Shown here piece by piece: positions 19,836 to 27,190 of a stretch of DNA of 64,000 nucleotides. The position numbers were made by a program, and so were the translations under genes. The DNA lies in contig MPMI01000011.1 in NCBI GenBank assembly GCA_002238415.1, positions 1 through 64,000 of the forward strand. The letters run 5' to 3'. Position 1 is the stretch's first letter, and each line of letters starts with the position of its first letter. Below the pieces are notes generated by a model that was not told where the DNA came from, searched no databases, and worked only from the letters and a program-made list of their open reading frames with translations. This DNA comes from Desulfurellaceae bacterium bin18 (GTDB taxonomy: Bacteria > Desulfobacterota > Binatia > Bin18).

Positions 19836-19979
19836 CACCCCTACCCTCAGGTAAGAAGTACCATAAAAGAAGGTTCGAGGTAGGGGTGAAGCTCAAACGG
19901 ATTGAGCGGCGTTTTGCCGAAGCGCTGGTTACGGGTTCGAATCCCGTCACCCCTACCTCAGGTACGAAGTACCATAAAA
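19836..19979 (+). repeat. duplicated tRNA 3'-end plus spacer
   Basis: CACCCCTACCCTCAGGTAAG with the bases up to 19868, and CACCCCTACCTCAGGTACG with the bases up to 19979, are 32-33-bp direct repeats differing at about two positions. The second copy is the 3' acceptor strand of the tRNA at 19882-19955 plus the following spacer (GAAGTACCATAAAA). The first copy has no tRNA body in front of it and also pairs as an inverted repeat with the tRNA 5' acceptor strand. Either a lost tRNA copy or an integration scar would explain it. Confidence 0.6.
19882..19955 (+). tRNA. tRNA with anticodon GCC (glycine by anticodon)
   Basis: A full cloverleaf can be drawn by hand: acceptor AGGGGTG/CACCCCT (7 of 7 pairs), D stem GCTC/GAGC, anticodon stem GCGTT/AGCGC with loop TTGCCGA, five-base variable loop, T stem ACGGG/CCCGT with loop TTCGAAT, and discriminator A. 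No CCA is encoded (the next bases are CCT). A divergent acceptor stem and its position inside a mobile element suggest a mobile or phage-type tRNA rather than the host's main tRNA-Gly. Confidence 0.72.
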
Positions 19980-19988
19980 CGCATTGAA

Positions 19989-20061
19989 ATGGGCGTAGTT
20001 CAATGGATAGAACAATGCCTTGACTGAGCATAAAATGCGGGTTCGATTCCCGCCGCCCCCA
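19989..20061 (+). tRNA. imperfect tRNA, anticodon GAC by position (valine-like) or pseudo-tRNA
   Basis: D stem GTTC/GAAC and T stem GCGGG/CCCGC with loop TTCGATT are perfect. The acceptor stem ATGGGCG/CGCCCCC has two mismatches at its open end, and the anticodon stem ATGCC/AGCAT has a C-A mismatch next to loop TTGACTG. Position 37 would be a pyrimidine, which is unusual. It follows the first tRNA after a 33-base spacer. It may be decayed or need editing. Confidence 0.5.
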
Positions 20062-20144
20062 CTTCTACCGTTCTATAGCAACACGCACCATAAAGAAGGT
20101 ATTCTACCGTATTAGTCTTCTGTGTAGATGACTAGGAGCGTAGG

Positions 20145-20327
20145 CTAACAGCTTTCCATGAGCATACCTATGGCTCCCATAACGATGAACGCGGCGAACA
20201 TGAAAATAACAGTTGCGATGCTAATTCCAAGGCAGCCTACGCCTTCTCCAGCGGTTCTCCATAACTGCCGTTTCACGTCAGCGATAGCTTCGTCTGTTTT
20301 CTTATCTCGTTCAGGATCATCACTCAT
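20145..20327 (-). CDS. small membrane protein
   Basis: 60 residues with AGGAGGAG five to six bases before the ATG. A charged N-terminal helix (MSDDPERDKKTDEAIADVKR) leads into one or two transmembrane stretches (VGCLGISIATVIFMFAAFIVMG). The gene follows the 140-residue gene by 11 bases and is presumably in the same transcript. Function unknown. Confidence 0.6.
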   Translation of the reverse strand: MSDDPERDKKTDEAIADVKRQLWRTAGEGVGCLGISIATVIFMFAAFIVMGAIGMLMESC

Positions 20328-20338
20328 GACTACTCCTC

Positions 20339-20761
20339 CTATTCATCAGGAAGCGCTTCCACGCCTTTGACAACGCGGTCCCAATGCGGATAGTGGAGCG
20401 CTTTAGTTTGGTCACATTTTACGCGAGCACGGCGATCTTTTTTGTTGAGAGCCAGGTATCTTTTCTCTGTGAGAGGCGGATCGAGGTGCTTCGCGATTCC
20501 GTACCCCGGAGCACGGGTATCTTTCCGAATAACGATGGATTGAATAAGCGGAATTTTGAGGCGCCGGTCGCGCTCTTGAAATGCTTGAAGGAGATCACTC
20601 AAACATTTTAAGTCTGGAGTGATAAAATAGGGTGTCCCTCCAAGAAACTCAGCAACTTCCGTATAGGTAACTAAGCTGCATTGCTTAGCGTGGCCGTATT
20701 GTTTGACATGCTTGACGAGCCAGCGAAGAAGATACTGAGCCCGTTCTCGACGGGTAGCCAT
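20339..20761 (-). CDS. unknown protein, possible winged-helix domain
   Basis: 140 residues. The N-terminal helices (RRERAQYLLRWLVKHVKQ) are followed by a VTYTEVAEFLGG stretch that looks like a winged-helix or ATL-type segment, then IPLIQSIVIRKDTRAPGYGI. The latter recalls a motif seen in several uncharacterised phage and restriction-linked proteins. The C-terminal part is basic. The start codon lies inside a hairpin (20758-20790), which may limit its translation. No firm family. Confidence 0.55.
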   Translation of the reverse strand: MATRRERAQYLLRWLVKHVKQYGHAKQCSLVTYTEVAEFLGGTPYFITPDLKCLSDLLQAFQERDRRLKIPLIQSIVIRKDTRAPGYGIAKHLDPPLTEKRYLALNKKDRRARVKCDQTKALHYPHWDRVVKGVEALPDE

Positions 20762-20790
20762 TGGGCGGTTTCCCTTTCCGCGCCCAATGG
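20758..20790 (-). promoter_or_regulatory. hairpin covering a start codon
   Basis: CCATTGGGCG and CGCCCAATGG form a perfect 10-bp stem around a 13-base loop. The ATG of the downstream 140-residue gene is within the stem, so the hairpin could hold back translation. Confidence 0.4.
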
Positions 20791-20846
20791 ATAAATTAGC
20801 TGGGTCCCATGCCAGCAGTGCTCACTTCCACTGAGCGGCTGTTGGG

Positions 20847-20879
20847 CTCCTGGGCCGGAATTGCAGTCCAGCCCAGGAG
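20847..20879. other. perfect 9-bp hairpin in a gene-free stretch
   Basis: CTCCTGGGC and GCCCAGGAG are separated by 15 bases. The surrounding 20790-21199 contains no coding region I would support, and a second weaker hairpin (GAGTGACCCG...CGGGTACTCG) follows near 21017. Purpose unknown; no T-run is present, so it is not an obvious terminator. Confidence 0.35.
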
Positions 20880-21199
20880 CATACGTCACAATTCTCTTCC
20901 CGACACAGGTATGCCGGGCCGTGCAACCATTCATCTCATCGAGTGCAGAAGGGTCTCGTCTATTCACCGCAGCTCGGGTCATGACTCCCTTGCTACACGC
21001 GGCTATTATATTGAACGAGTGACCCGACTTAGCGGGTACTCGACGAAATAAACGGTTGCAAAGCTAGAGTAGACCTAAGCCAGCGGACGGGTCAAGGGCG
21101 GAAAGAGCGTTTCCTTGTTGCTTCCATGGATTTGCACGTTGACACTCTCTTGATTCTCACTTCCCCTTCTGTATAGCAAGGAGAAGGAGAGACAGACGT

Positions 21200-21355
21200 A
21201 TGCCCACAAAACACACGAAAACAAAAAGACCCAAGAAACAGAAACGCGAGCATCCTCCGATGCCGAAAGACCCGGAAACTCTGGTCAAAATGATGTTTGA
21301 CGTGGCCGATGCTAAAGCGTTTGGGCCGGGGAAGAGGAAACCAAGAATTCAGTAA
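21200..21355 (+). CDS. small basic protein (51 residues)
   Basis: ATG at 21200 with AGGAGA nine bases upstream. The N-terminal third is almost entirely K, R, T, H and P (MPTKHTKTKRPKKQKREHPP); the rest (DPETLVKMMFDVADAKAFGPGKRKP) resembles the helical tail of small basic proteins found in mobile DNA. It may bind nucleic acid. A hairpin (CTGAGC...GCTCAG) lies just after the stop and before the right inverted repeat of the element. Confidence 0.5.
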   Translation: MPTKHTKTKRPKKQKREHPPMPKDPETLVKMMFDVADAKAFGPGKRKPRIQ

Positions 21356-21434
21356 ACTCATTTTCTCTGAGCGATGATTTTGCTCAGAAAATGGATGTAT
21401 CAACTAGAGTATGTAAGTCCCAAAGGAAAAGACT

Positions 21435-22241
21435 ATGTCGAGCGATGTTTCTGCCCAGGACCTTTCTCCGCAAGAAATCATGGCCGTCTTCCTTGCTCGC
21501 GACCTGAAAGACACGGAGCATTTGATGGTCGGGGTGGCCATGCCCATTGTTGAAGCCGCGGTGCGACTGGCTCATCTGCTGCACGGCCCCAATATGGAGC
21601 TGATCTTCTTTGGCACCCGCATGAATGTGGCCGACCGGTATACCCTCCCTCTGCCGGCCTTTGCCTGGGATAGCCGGGTGGTGCGCTGGGCCGAGTCGTT
21701 CAGCGACACGGGTCATCGTTTCGAGGATGTCAAGCACTGGCATAAGCGCGTGTTTTTTATTGGCGGGATCCAGGTTGACCCACATGGCAATACCAATTTG
21801 ATCGGCGTTGGGCCGAACTATGCCACACTCCGCTTTCGTGGCCCCGGTTCGGTTGGGACACCAACGCTCAGCACCCACGTGGGCCGCTATTATATTGTCC
21901 TCAACTCCCACTCACCCCGGATTCTGGTCGAGCGCTGCGATTATATGAGCACCTATGGCTGGGGCGACGGCGGAGCGGACGCCCGCAAAAAACTGGGGCT
22001 GCCCGGCGGAGGCCCCAAGTATTGTGTCACCCCGCTGTGCGTCATGGACTTTGACGAAGAGGACAAGCATATGCGCCTGCACTCCGTCCACCCAGGCGTG
22101 ACACCAGAAGAAGTGCAGGCCCAGACCGGCTTTGCCCTCACAATGCCAGCCCAGGTTCCCACTACACCCACGCCCACCCCGGAAGAACTGCACGTGCTGC
22201 GCACCAGGGTCGATCCTGAGGGCCGTTTGAGAAGGATGTAA
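21435..22241 (+). CDS. CoA-transferase family I, beta subunit
   Basis: 268-residue beta subunit matching the alpha subunit at 16338-17213. Recognisable segments are VGVAMPIVEAAVRLAHLLHG, FFIGGIQVDPHGNTN, IGVGPNYATLRFRGPGSVG, an acid-tolerant GGGPKYCVTPLCVMDFD stretch and HPGVTPEEVQAQTGF. The last 40 residues are proline/threonine-rich and variable. The region where CoA-transferases carry the catalytic S-E-N-G glutamate reads ELIFFGTRMNVAD here, so transferase chemistry is doubtful. An AAAGGA ribosome-binding site lies just inside the right flank of the inserted element, so beta-subunit expression now probably depends on a promoter within or at the edge of the element. Confidence 0.82.
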   Translation: MSSDVSAQDLSPQEIMAVFLARDLKDTEHLMVGVAMPIVEAAVRLAHLLHGPNMELIFFGTRMNVADRYTLPLPAFAWDSRVVRWAESFSDTGHRFEDVKHWHKRVFFIGGIQVDPHGNTNLIGVGPNYATLRFRGPGSVGTPTLSTHVGRYYIVLNSHSPRILVERCDYMSTYGWGDGGADARKKLGLPGGGPKYCVTPLCVMDFDEEDKHMRLHSVHPGVTPEEVQAQTGFALTMPAQVPTTPTPTPEELHVLRTRVDPEGRLRRM

Positions 22242-22294
22242 CCGAAGAGGAAAGGGCAACCAAAAGAGAAAAGGGCAACCACAGGGGGTTGCCC

Positions 22295-22606
22295 CTACCC
22301 TTTTACATCACGGGTTTCAAACAGGCCGGGCATCTCTTCTTCGGCAACGACGAGCGCCGATGTTGGCCGCAGCGGGATACCGTTGGCCTGTCCGCCGGTT
22401 GTGCTGCCGTCCGTATTGATATGCTCCAGGCGAGCCGTGCAGGTGCCGTCGCCCTGGGTGTCGTATCCGACGACCCGAAAGGGCAGCAGGACCAAGCTGC
22501 CGGCCGGTTCCGGCTCGACCGGTTCACGCACCGTCTCGGTCATCCCCGGCCCGATTACCTGGACGCGGTAATTCTCTTCTTTTGACACATCCCGTACTGG
22601 TCGCAT
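22295..22606 (-). CDS. small unknown protein
   Basis: 103 residues from the ATG at 22606, which has AAGGAG nine bases upstream; the longer open frame to 22693 is ignored. Beta-rich and acidic: ENYRVQVIGPGMTETVREPVEPEPAGSLVLLPFRVVGYD, then GTCTARLEHINTDG. It looks like a small beta-barrel or OB-like domain. It converges on the CoA-transferase beta gene. No family recognised. Confidence 0.55.
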   Translation of the reverse strand: MRPVRDVSKEENYRVQVIGPGMTETVREPVEPEPAGSLVLLPFRVVGYDTQGDGTCTARLEHINTDGSTTGGQANGIPLRPTSALVVAEEEMPGLFETRDVKG

Positions 22607-22640
22607 CTCTGTCTCTCCTTCACGTTGTCCGAGGGTACGG

Positions 22641-23204
22641 GAGTTATATACCCGGATTGACGGTGAGGAACCCACCCCGCCGCTACGCGGCACCCCTCCC
22701 GAGCGGGGAGGCGGAGGGAGCGGCCCGGTTTTCTCGTGTCTGCGGGGGACTCTTGGTAGGATATTATCAAACGTTGTTCTTCTCTAGCAAACACTCTAAA
22801 AAAATATAGGGGGGGTCTCCGACCTGAATGCAATAAAATCAATAACTTATTGAACCGTAAAAGGTCTTTTTGTGCACAATTCGATGACATATTGAACCGT
22901 AAAAGGTCTTTTTGTACGACATTTGATGACATATACGACCGACAGGAGCGACGTATGCGGCGCCCCTGCGCAATTGTGGCCCAATCACCCATTCAAAATC
23001 AGCCATCTGTTAAACAGCGTTCTATGGTCGGTGGGCGCCGCCCGCGTTTCGCTCAGAGCATCTTCGGCTTCCAAGCCGGAATATAGGCGCGCATTGGCCT
23101 GTATTCAATCCCTTCCCCTCACTCCCCGCTCTCTGGCGGGCCGCCGGCCAGATGGCAGAGCGGAACGGGTGGGCAGAGCGGGGGGCGCTACGGCGATCCT
23201 CGAC
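22641..23204. other. gene-free, repeat-rich interval
   Basis: No reading frame with a ribosome-binding site stands out. The left part (about 22668-22725) holds stacked short palindromes of REP type (CCGCCGCTACGCGGC, then CCCCTCCCGAGCGGGGAGG). The middle has a 42-bp tandem duplication (listed separately). The right part (23040-23200) is G+C-rich and may be the leader or terminator region of an unseen transcript. Confidence 0.4.
22849..22932. repeat. 42-bp tandem duplication
   Basis: Two head-to-tail 42-bp units, each beginning ATTGAACCGTAAAAGGTC and ending GATGACAT, with differences confined to about eight bases in the middle. 42 is a multiple of three; read on the minus strand each unit gives MSSN-x-x-QKDLLRFN, so it may be a relic of a coding sequence. 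Confidence 0.7.
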
Positions 23205-23228
23205 AGCCTCCCCTGGGGGAGGCTTTTC
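23205..23228 (+). terminator. strong terminator-like hairpin
   Basis: AGCCTCCCC/GGGGAGGCT forms a 9-bp stem with a 2-base loop followed by TTTT. It sits about 160 bases before the pyrophosphatase gene with no + strand gene directly in front of it. It may end an upstream non-coding transcript or act within the leader. Confidence 0.5.
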
Positions 23229-23386
23229 GGTCCCGATGTCACACGCTTTTCACACCTGTGGCCCTTTACTCTTTTGGCAGAAGCGTTTATCTTCCCCGCG
23301 TACCGCTTCGGGTGTGGCCCCGCGTGCCGACACCCGGCGGAGGGCAGTCATTCAGTATTCCCAGAGACGAGGAGGGTAATAGAAAT

Positions 23387-25432
23387 ATGGACATCACCTC
23401 TGATGCGGTGTCTCTCTACGCAATGATTCTCGGCGCGGTCGGGCTGATCGTGGCGTTTGCTATTTTCAAGTCCGTTTCCGGTCAGCCTGACGGCAATGAA
23501 CGCATGCAGGAGATTGCCAGCTCTATCCATGAAGGGGCCATGGCTTTTCTGAGGCGTGAATATCGAATCCTGATCATTTTCGTGCTGGTTGTCTTCGGCC
23601 TGCTCGCCTGGAAGGTCGCGCCTGAGACCGGTATCGCCTTTCTCGCCGGTGCGATCTGTTCTGCGCTGGCCGGCTATCTCGGCATGCAGTCGGCTACCAA
23701 GGCGAATGTCCGCACCTCTGAGGCCGCCAGGGCAGAGGGCGAGGGCGCCGCGCTGCTGGTGGCTTTTAATGGCGGGGCGGTCATGGGCCTGTCGGTCGCC
23801 AGCCTGGGTCTACTCGGGGTCGGCGCTTTTCTCGGCCTGTACTCTGACCCGGAAACCTCAAAATACATCAGTGGCTTTGCCATGGGCGCGAGTTCCATCG
23901 CCCTGTTCGCTCGGGTCGGGGGCGGCATTTATACCAAAGCTGCGGACGTCGGCAGCGATCTGGTCGGCAAGATTGAGGCCGGCATCCCCGAAGATGATCC
24001 CCGCAATCCCGGTGTGATTGCCGATAACGTGGGGGATAATGTCGGTGATGTGGCCGGTATGGGCGCGGACATTTTCGAATCCTATGTGGGTTCCATCATT
24101 GCGACCATCGCCATCGGCGCCACCGTGTACGGCGATGCCTTTACGAATCTGGGAGGCGAGCGCAACGCGCTCATGGCCCTGCCGCTCAGCATGGCCGTGG
24201 TCGGTCTGCTGGCCTCGTTTCTGGGCATCTTCTCCATGAAAGCCCTCAAGAACGCGGGTCCGCAGAACGCGCTACGCTATTCGGGCTTTATTGCCGCCGG
24301 CGCCTTCATTGTCGCGGCTCTGATTCTGGTCTCCATCTTCCCGGTCACAACCGGGATTTTCTGGGCCGTTACCGCCGGCTGCGTCGTCGGGGTCGGGATT
24401 GGGCTCATCACCGAATATTACACCTCAGCCGCCCCGGTCACACGCGTGGCGGAAGCCAGCAAGACGGGCCATGCCACCAACATCATTCACGGCCTGGCGG
24501 TCGGCCTGGAGAGCTGCGCGCTGCCCGTGCTGGCCATTTGCGCCGCTATTTTTATTGCCAACCACTTTGCCGGCCTGTACGGCATCGGCATCGCCGGGGT
24601 CGGCATGCTGGCCACGGTTGGGGTGACCATGACCGTGGACGCCTACGGCCCGGTTGCCGATAATGCCGGCGGTATTTCCGAGATGGCCGAACTTGGCCCG
24701 GACGTGCGTAAGATCACCGACGGACTGGACGCCTTGGGCAATACCACGGCGGCAATGGGAAAGGGCTTTGCCATTGGTTCTGCCGCCCTGACCGCCCTGG
24801 CCCTGTTTTCCGCGTTCACCCAAGCTGTTGACCAGAATCGACTGGCGGCGGGAATGGAACCGCTGCTCATCGTGGTGACTGATCCGATCGTGGTCATTGG
24901 CCTGCTTCTGGGCGGGATTTTGCCGTTCTTTATCGGAGCCTTGACCATGACCGCGGTGGGCCGGGCCGCCGGGCAGATGGTGGATGAAATCCGGCGTCAG
25001 TTCCGCGAAATCCCCGGCCTGCTCGAAGGCAAGGAAGGCGCGAAGCCGGATGCGGCCCGCTGCGTGGACATTTCAACCGCAGCCGCCCTCAAGGAGATGG
25101 TCCTGCCCGGCCTGACTGCGGTGGTCGCGCCGGTCGTGGTCGGTCTGGTCCTTGGCGCGGCAGCCCTGGGTGGCATGCTGGCCGGGGCAACCGTCACCGG
25201 CGTGTTGCTGGCCCTGTTTATGGCCAACGCCGGCGGCGTCTGGGACAATGCAAAGAAAGCGATTGAAAAGGGTGAGATCGAGGGCGAGGCCAAAGGCTCG
25301 GAAGCCCACAAGGCCACCGTCGTGGGCGACACGGTCGGCGATCCGCTGAAAGACACCTCGGGCCCCTCGCTCAACATCCTGATCAAGCTGATGGCGGTCG
25401 TAGCCCTGGTGATCGCACCGCTGCTGGTCTAG
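23387..25432 (+). CDS. hppA: membrane-bound ion-pumping pyrophosphatase
   Basis: 681-residue integral membrane pyrophosphatase that couples PPi hydrolysis to proton (or sodium) pumping across the inner membrane. The ATG at 23387 follows GAGGAGGG; the frame's upstream extension is not protein-like. Around 16 membrane helices are visible. Signature residues are present: [20 protein letters not shown], then [19 protein letters not shown] and DIFESY, and the C-terminal [19 protein letters not shown]. At the potassium-specificity site the sequence is [18 protein letters not shown] (Ala, not Lys, after GNTTA), which is the potassium-dependent type. The gene stands alone with its own terminator. Which ion is pumped cannot be settled by eye. 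Confidence 0.95.
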   Translation: MDITSDAVSLYAMILGAVGLIVAFAIFKSVSGQPDGNERMQEIASSIHEGAMAFLRREYRILIIFVLVVFGLLAWKVAPETGIAFLAGAICSALAGYLGMQSATKANVRTSEAARAEGEGAALLVAFNGGAVMGLSVASLGLLGVGAFLGLYSDPETSKYISGFAMGASSIALFARVGGGIYTKAADVGSDLVGKIEAGIPEDDPRNPGVIADNVGDNVGDVAGMGADIFESYVGSIIATIAIGATVYGDAFTNLGGERNALMALPLSMAVVGLLASFLGIFSMKALKNAGPQNALRYSGFIAAGAFIVAALILVSIFPVTTGIFWAVTAGCVVGVGIGLITEYYTSAAPVTRVAEASKTGHATNIIHGLAVGLESCALPVLAICAAIFIANHFAGLYGIGIAGVGMLATVGVTMTVDAYGPVADNAGGISEMAELGPDVRKITDGLDALGNTTAAMGKGFAIGSAALTALALFSAFTQAVDQNRLAAGMEPLLIVVTDPIVVIGLLLGGILPFFIGALTMTAVGRAAGQMVDEIRRQFREIPGLLEGKEGAKPDAARCVDISTAAALKEMVLPGLTAVVAPVVVGLVLGAAALGGMLAGATVTGVLLALFMANAGGVWDNAKKAIEKGEIEGEAKGSEAHKATVVGDTVGDPLKDTSGPSLNILIKLMAVVALVIAPLLV

Positions 25433-25458
25433 CCGGCGTTTTCACTGTGACGCATAAA

Positions 25459-25487
25459 GGGCGGGTCTTGGTACCCGCCCTTTTTTG
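25459..25487 (+). terminator. intrinsic terminator of the pyrophosphatase gene
   Basis: GGGCGGGT-CTTGGT-ACCCGCCC followed by TTTTTT, 26 bases after the hppA stop codon. Confidence 0.9.
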
Positions 25488-25572
25488 TTTATGGTGACAT
25501 GGCCCTGTGACATATCGCTTGAAGCTCGAAAAGCAATTGAGTTTGCGGAACGCTCCTAGCGGGGCGGCCCCC

Positions 25573-25632
25573 TCACATCGCGTCTTTACGAATCAGCCTC
25601 TTCAGATCGTCTTCCCAGGGTGGCAGTTCGCG
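25573..25632 (-). pseudogene. fragment matching the C-terminus of the ArnT-like glycosyltransferase
   Basis: On the minus strand this stretch encodes ELPPWEDDLKRLIRKDAM followed by a stop. It differs at one position from the last residues of the glycosyltransferase at 43859-45652 (ELPPWEDDLKGLIRKDAM) and shows matching DNA. Homology ends at about 25632. It is a relic of a duplication or recombination. The rest of 25488-25766 shows no gene. Confidence 0.65.
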
Positions 25633-25766
25633 GATTGGTCCGAACGAATGATGCCACGGCGAGTCCTGCCGAATGGACCGTTGGCGGGAGTCCGGCAGAG
25701 GAGGAGTATAATTCTACGAGCATCCCAGTAGCGAAAATAAAGCGAAAGTGATAGGCTTCTCGTCGG

Positions 25767-26858
25767 ATGGACAGCCCCATGCAACACCCCACCACCCGGC
25801 TCAAGGGACGCGGTACGCCCCGCAATCCGACGAATCGCTTTGAGACCATAGCCTATCAACCTGACCCTACCGATTCTGATATACAGAATGCCGGTCCGAA
25901 AACCCGCCTGCTGCGTGACCCCTCGCGGACCATTCTCAGCTATAACACCAGCCCGGATGTCGGCTTTCGGGTCAGCCTCAACCCCTACCGCGGGTGTGAG
26001 CACGGCTGCATCTATTGTTACGCCCGTCCGACCCATGAGTGGCTCGGGTTCTCAGCCGGCCTGGACTTTGAGACGAAGCTTATGGTCAAACAGGACGCGC
26101 CTCAACTGCTGGACAAAGCGCTGGCTGCACCGTCCTGGCAGCCCCAGCCGATCTTTTTCAGCGGTATCACCGACGCCTACCAGCCGGTTGAGCGCCAGCT
26201 TGAGCTGACCCGTGGCTGTCTCAAGGTGCTGGCCGCCTATCACAACCCGGTCTGCATTGTGACCAAGAGTGCTTTGGTGACTCGCGACCGTGACCTGCTG
26301 GCTCAACTGGCCGAAGATCGAGCCGCCTGGGTGGGTGTGTCCCTGACCACGCTTAGCGCCGAGCTGGCCCGTCGTCTCGAACCGCGGACCTCGACCCCGG
26401 CGCGCCGTCTGGCCGCTATTGCCGCTCTGGCCGAGGCGGGCATTCCGGTTGGTGTGATGGTCGCCCCCATCATCCCCGGACTCACCGACCACGAGATTCC
26501 GGCCCTGCTCAAGGCTGCCGCCCAGGCGGGTGCGCAGTGTGCCGGGCATACCATTGTGCGGCTGCCGTATGGCGTGTCCGAACTTTTCAGCCGGTGGCTG
26601 GAAGATCACTATCCCGAACGAAAAAACAAGGTCTTGAACCGGATTCGCTCAATGCGACAGGGAAAACTGAACGACGCGCGATGGAAGACGCGGATGCGGG
26701 GGGAGGGAGTGTGGGCCGAGTCGATTCATGGTTTGTTTGCCACGATGAGCCGCAAAGCCGGGCTGGATAGGCCCTTCCCCCAACTGTCAACCGCAGCCTT
26801 CCGGCGACCCGGCCAGACACGTCAGCTGGCTCTGTTCACGCCTCCATACAGAACCTGA
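25767..26858 (+). CDS. PA0069-type radical SAM protein
   Basis: About 363 residues (start at 25767, or at the ATG at 25779). The N terminus LKGRGTPRNPTNRFE is typical of the PA0069 family. The [4Fe-4S] cluster motif C-E-H-G-C-I-Y-C follows SLNPYRGC at about residue 76, and SGITDAYQPVER and VGVSLTTLSAELARRLEPR complete the TIM-barrel core. The family is related to spore photoproduct lyase-like enzymes; its substrate is unknown. Single gene, followed by an iron-regulated operon. Confidence 0.85.
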   Translation: MDSPMQHPTTRLKGRGTPRNPTNRFETIAYQPDPTDSDIQNAGPKTRLLRDPSRTILSYNTSPDVGFRVSLNPYRGCEHGCIYCYARPTHEWLGFSAGLDFETKLMVKQDAPQLLDKALAAPSWQPQPIFFSGITDAYQPVERQLELTRGCLKVLAAYHNPVCIVTKSALVTRDRDLLAQLAEDRAAWVGVSLTTLSAELARRLEPRTSTPARRLAAIAALAEAGIPVGVMVAPIIPGLTDHEIPALLKAAAQAGAQCAGHTIVRLPYGVSELFSRWLEDHYPERKNKVLNRIRSMRQGKLNDARWKTRMRGEGVWAESIHGLFATMSRKAGLDRPFPQLSTAAFRRPGQTRQLALFTPPYRT

Positions 26859-26954
26859 GCCTCGCAGTCCACCGCGGATTGACGTCCACCTCATTGGCAC
26901 AGCGGACCAACTCCCACAGGGCGCCGTGCGCCTCGCGGTCATTGCCGATCATGG
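26836..26954 (-). pseudogene. possible relic of a coding sequence
   Basis: On the minus strand the stretch reads PLTMIGNDREAHGALWELV and continues through VRCANEVDVNPRW to a stop at 26836-26838. Codon use looks coding-like, yet there is no upstream start region and it runs into the Fur-controlled promoter. It may be the 3' end of a lost gene; the family is unrecognised. Confidence 0.25.
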
Positions 26955-27020
26955 TCAGGGGAAATGCAAAAACCCTACCCCTTGACAGAGTTGGTAAACC
27001 ATATAGAGTTGCCTCATACT

Positions 27021-27047
27021 AATTGAAAATGACATTCATTCTCAATT
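27021..27047 (+). promoter_or_regulatory. Fur-like operator of the exbB operon
   Basis: AATTGAAAATGACATTCATT plus CTCAATT is a near-palindrome of the GATAATGATAATCATTATC type. A promoter-like TTGACA (26982-26987) and TATAGA (27002-27007) precede it. It lies upstream of exbB-exbD-tonB, consistent with iron repression. Confidence 0.75.
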
Positions 27048-27124
27048 AAGAAAGATAGCGACAAAAATATCGACTAGGAGAGTCGATAGCCAATGCGCTG
27101 AGGCCCGAGGTTCCCACACCCAGA

Positions 27125-27158
27125 GCCCGTAAGGACGAAAATCCTTACGGGCTTTTTT
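27125..27158 (+). terminator. leader terminator ahead of exbB
   Basis: GCCCGTAAGGA-CGAAAA-TCCTTACGGGC followed by TTTTTT. It stands between the Fur-like box and the exbB start, so it would stop most transcripts before the genes (attenuator), or it ends a short RNA. Nearly the same stem occurs at 37754-37787 and 43679-43713. Confidence 0.85.
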
Positions 27159-27190
27159 CATGTCTCGGCTTCATCCGCCCGGTACGAGGT

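Larger units (their letters stand above)
17243..21421. mobile_element. 4.2-kb element bounded by 24-bp inverted repeats, inserted between CoA-transferase subunit genes
   Basis: The left arm (17243-17266) and right arm (21398-21421) are inverted copies with one mismatch; the 19-base core is TTACATACTCTAGTTGATA. The element starts 30 bases after the alpha-subunit stop and ends 13 bases before the beta-subunit ATG. Inside are an IS1595-type transposase, six to seven small unknown genes on both strands, and two tRNA-like genes, in sequence visibly richer in A+T than the flanks. Whether the IS1595 transposase moves the whole unit or is a later passenger is unknown. Confidence 0.65.

Noticed and set aside
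19639-19854. Plus-strand frame of 71 residues before the tRNAs
   Set aside because: No ribosome-binding site, composition not protein-like, and it ends in the duplicated tRNA 3' end.
19807-20031. Minus-strand frame of 74 residues containing GVTGFEPVTSAS
   Set aside because: GFEPVT is the usual translation of the T-arm antisense of tRNA genes; the frame runs across both tRNA-like genes and is not a protein.
22555-22992. Minus-strand frame of 145 residues with repeated QKDLLRFN
   Set aside because: It runs through palindromic repeats and a neighbouring gene in another frame, with no ribosome-binding site. The repeat itself is reported instead.
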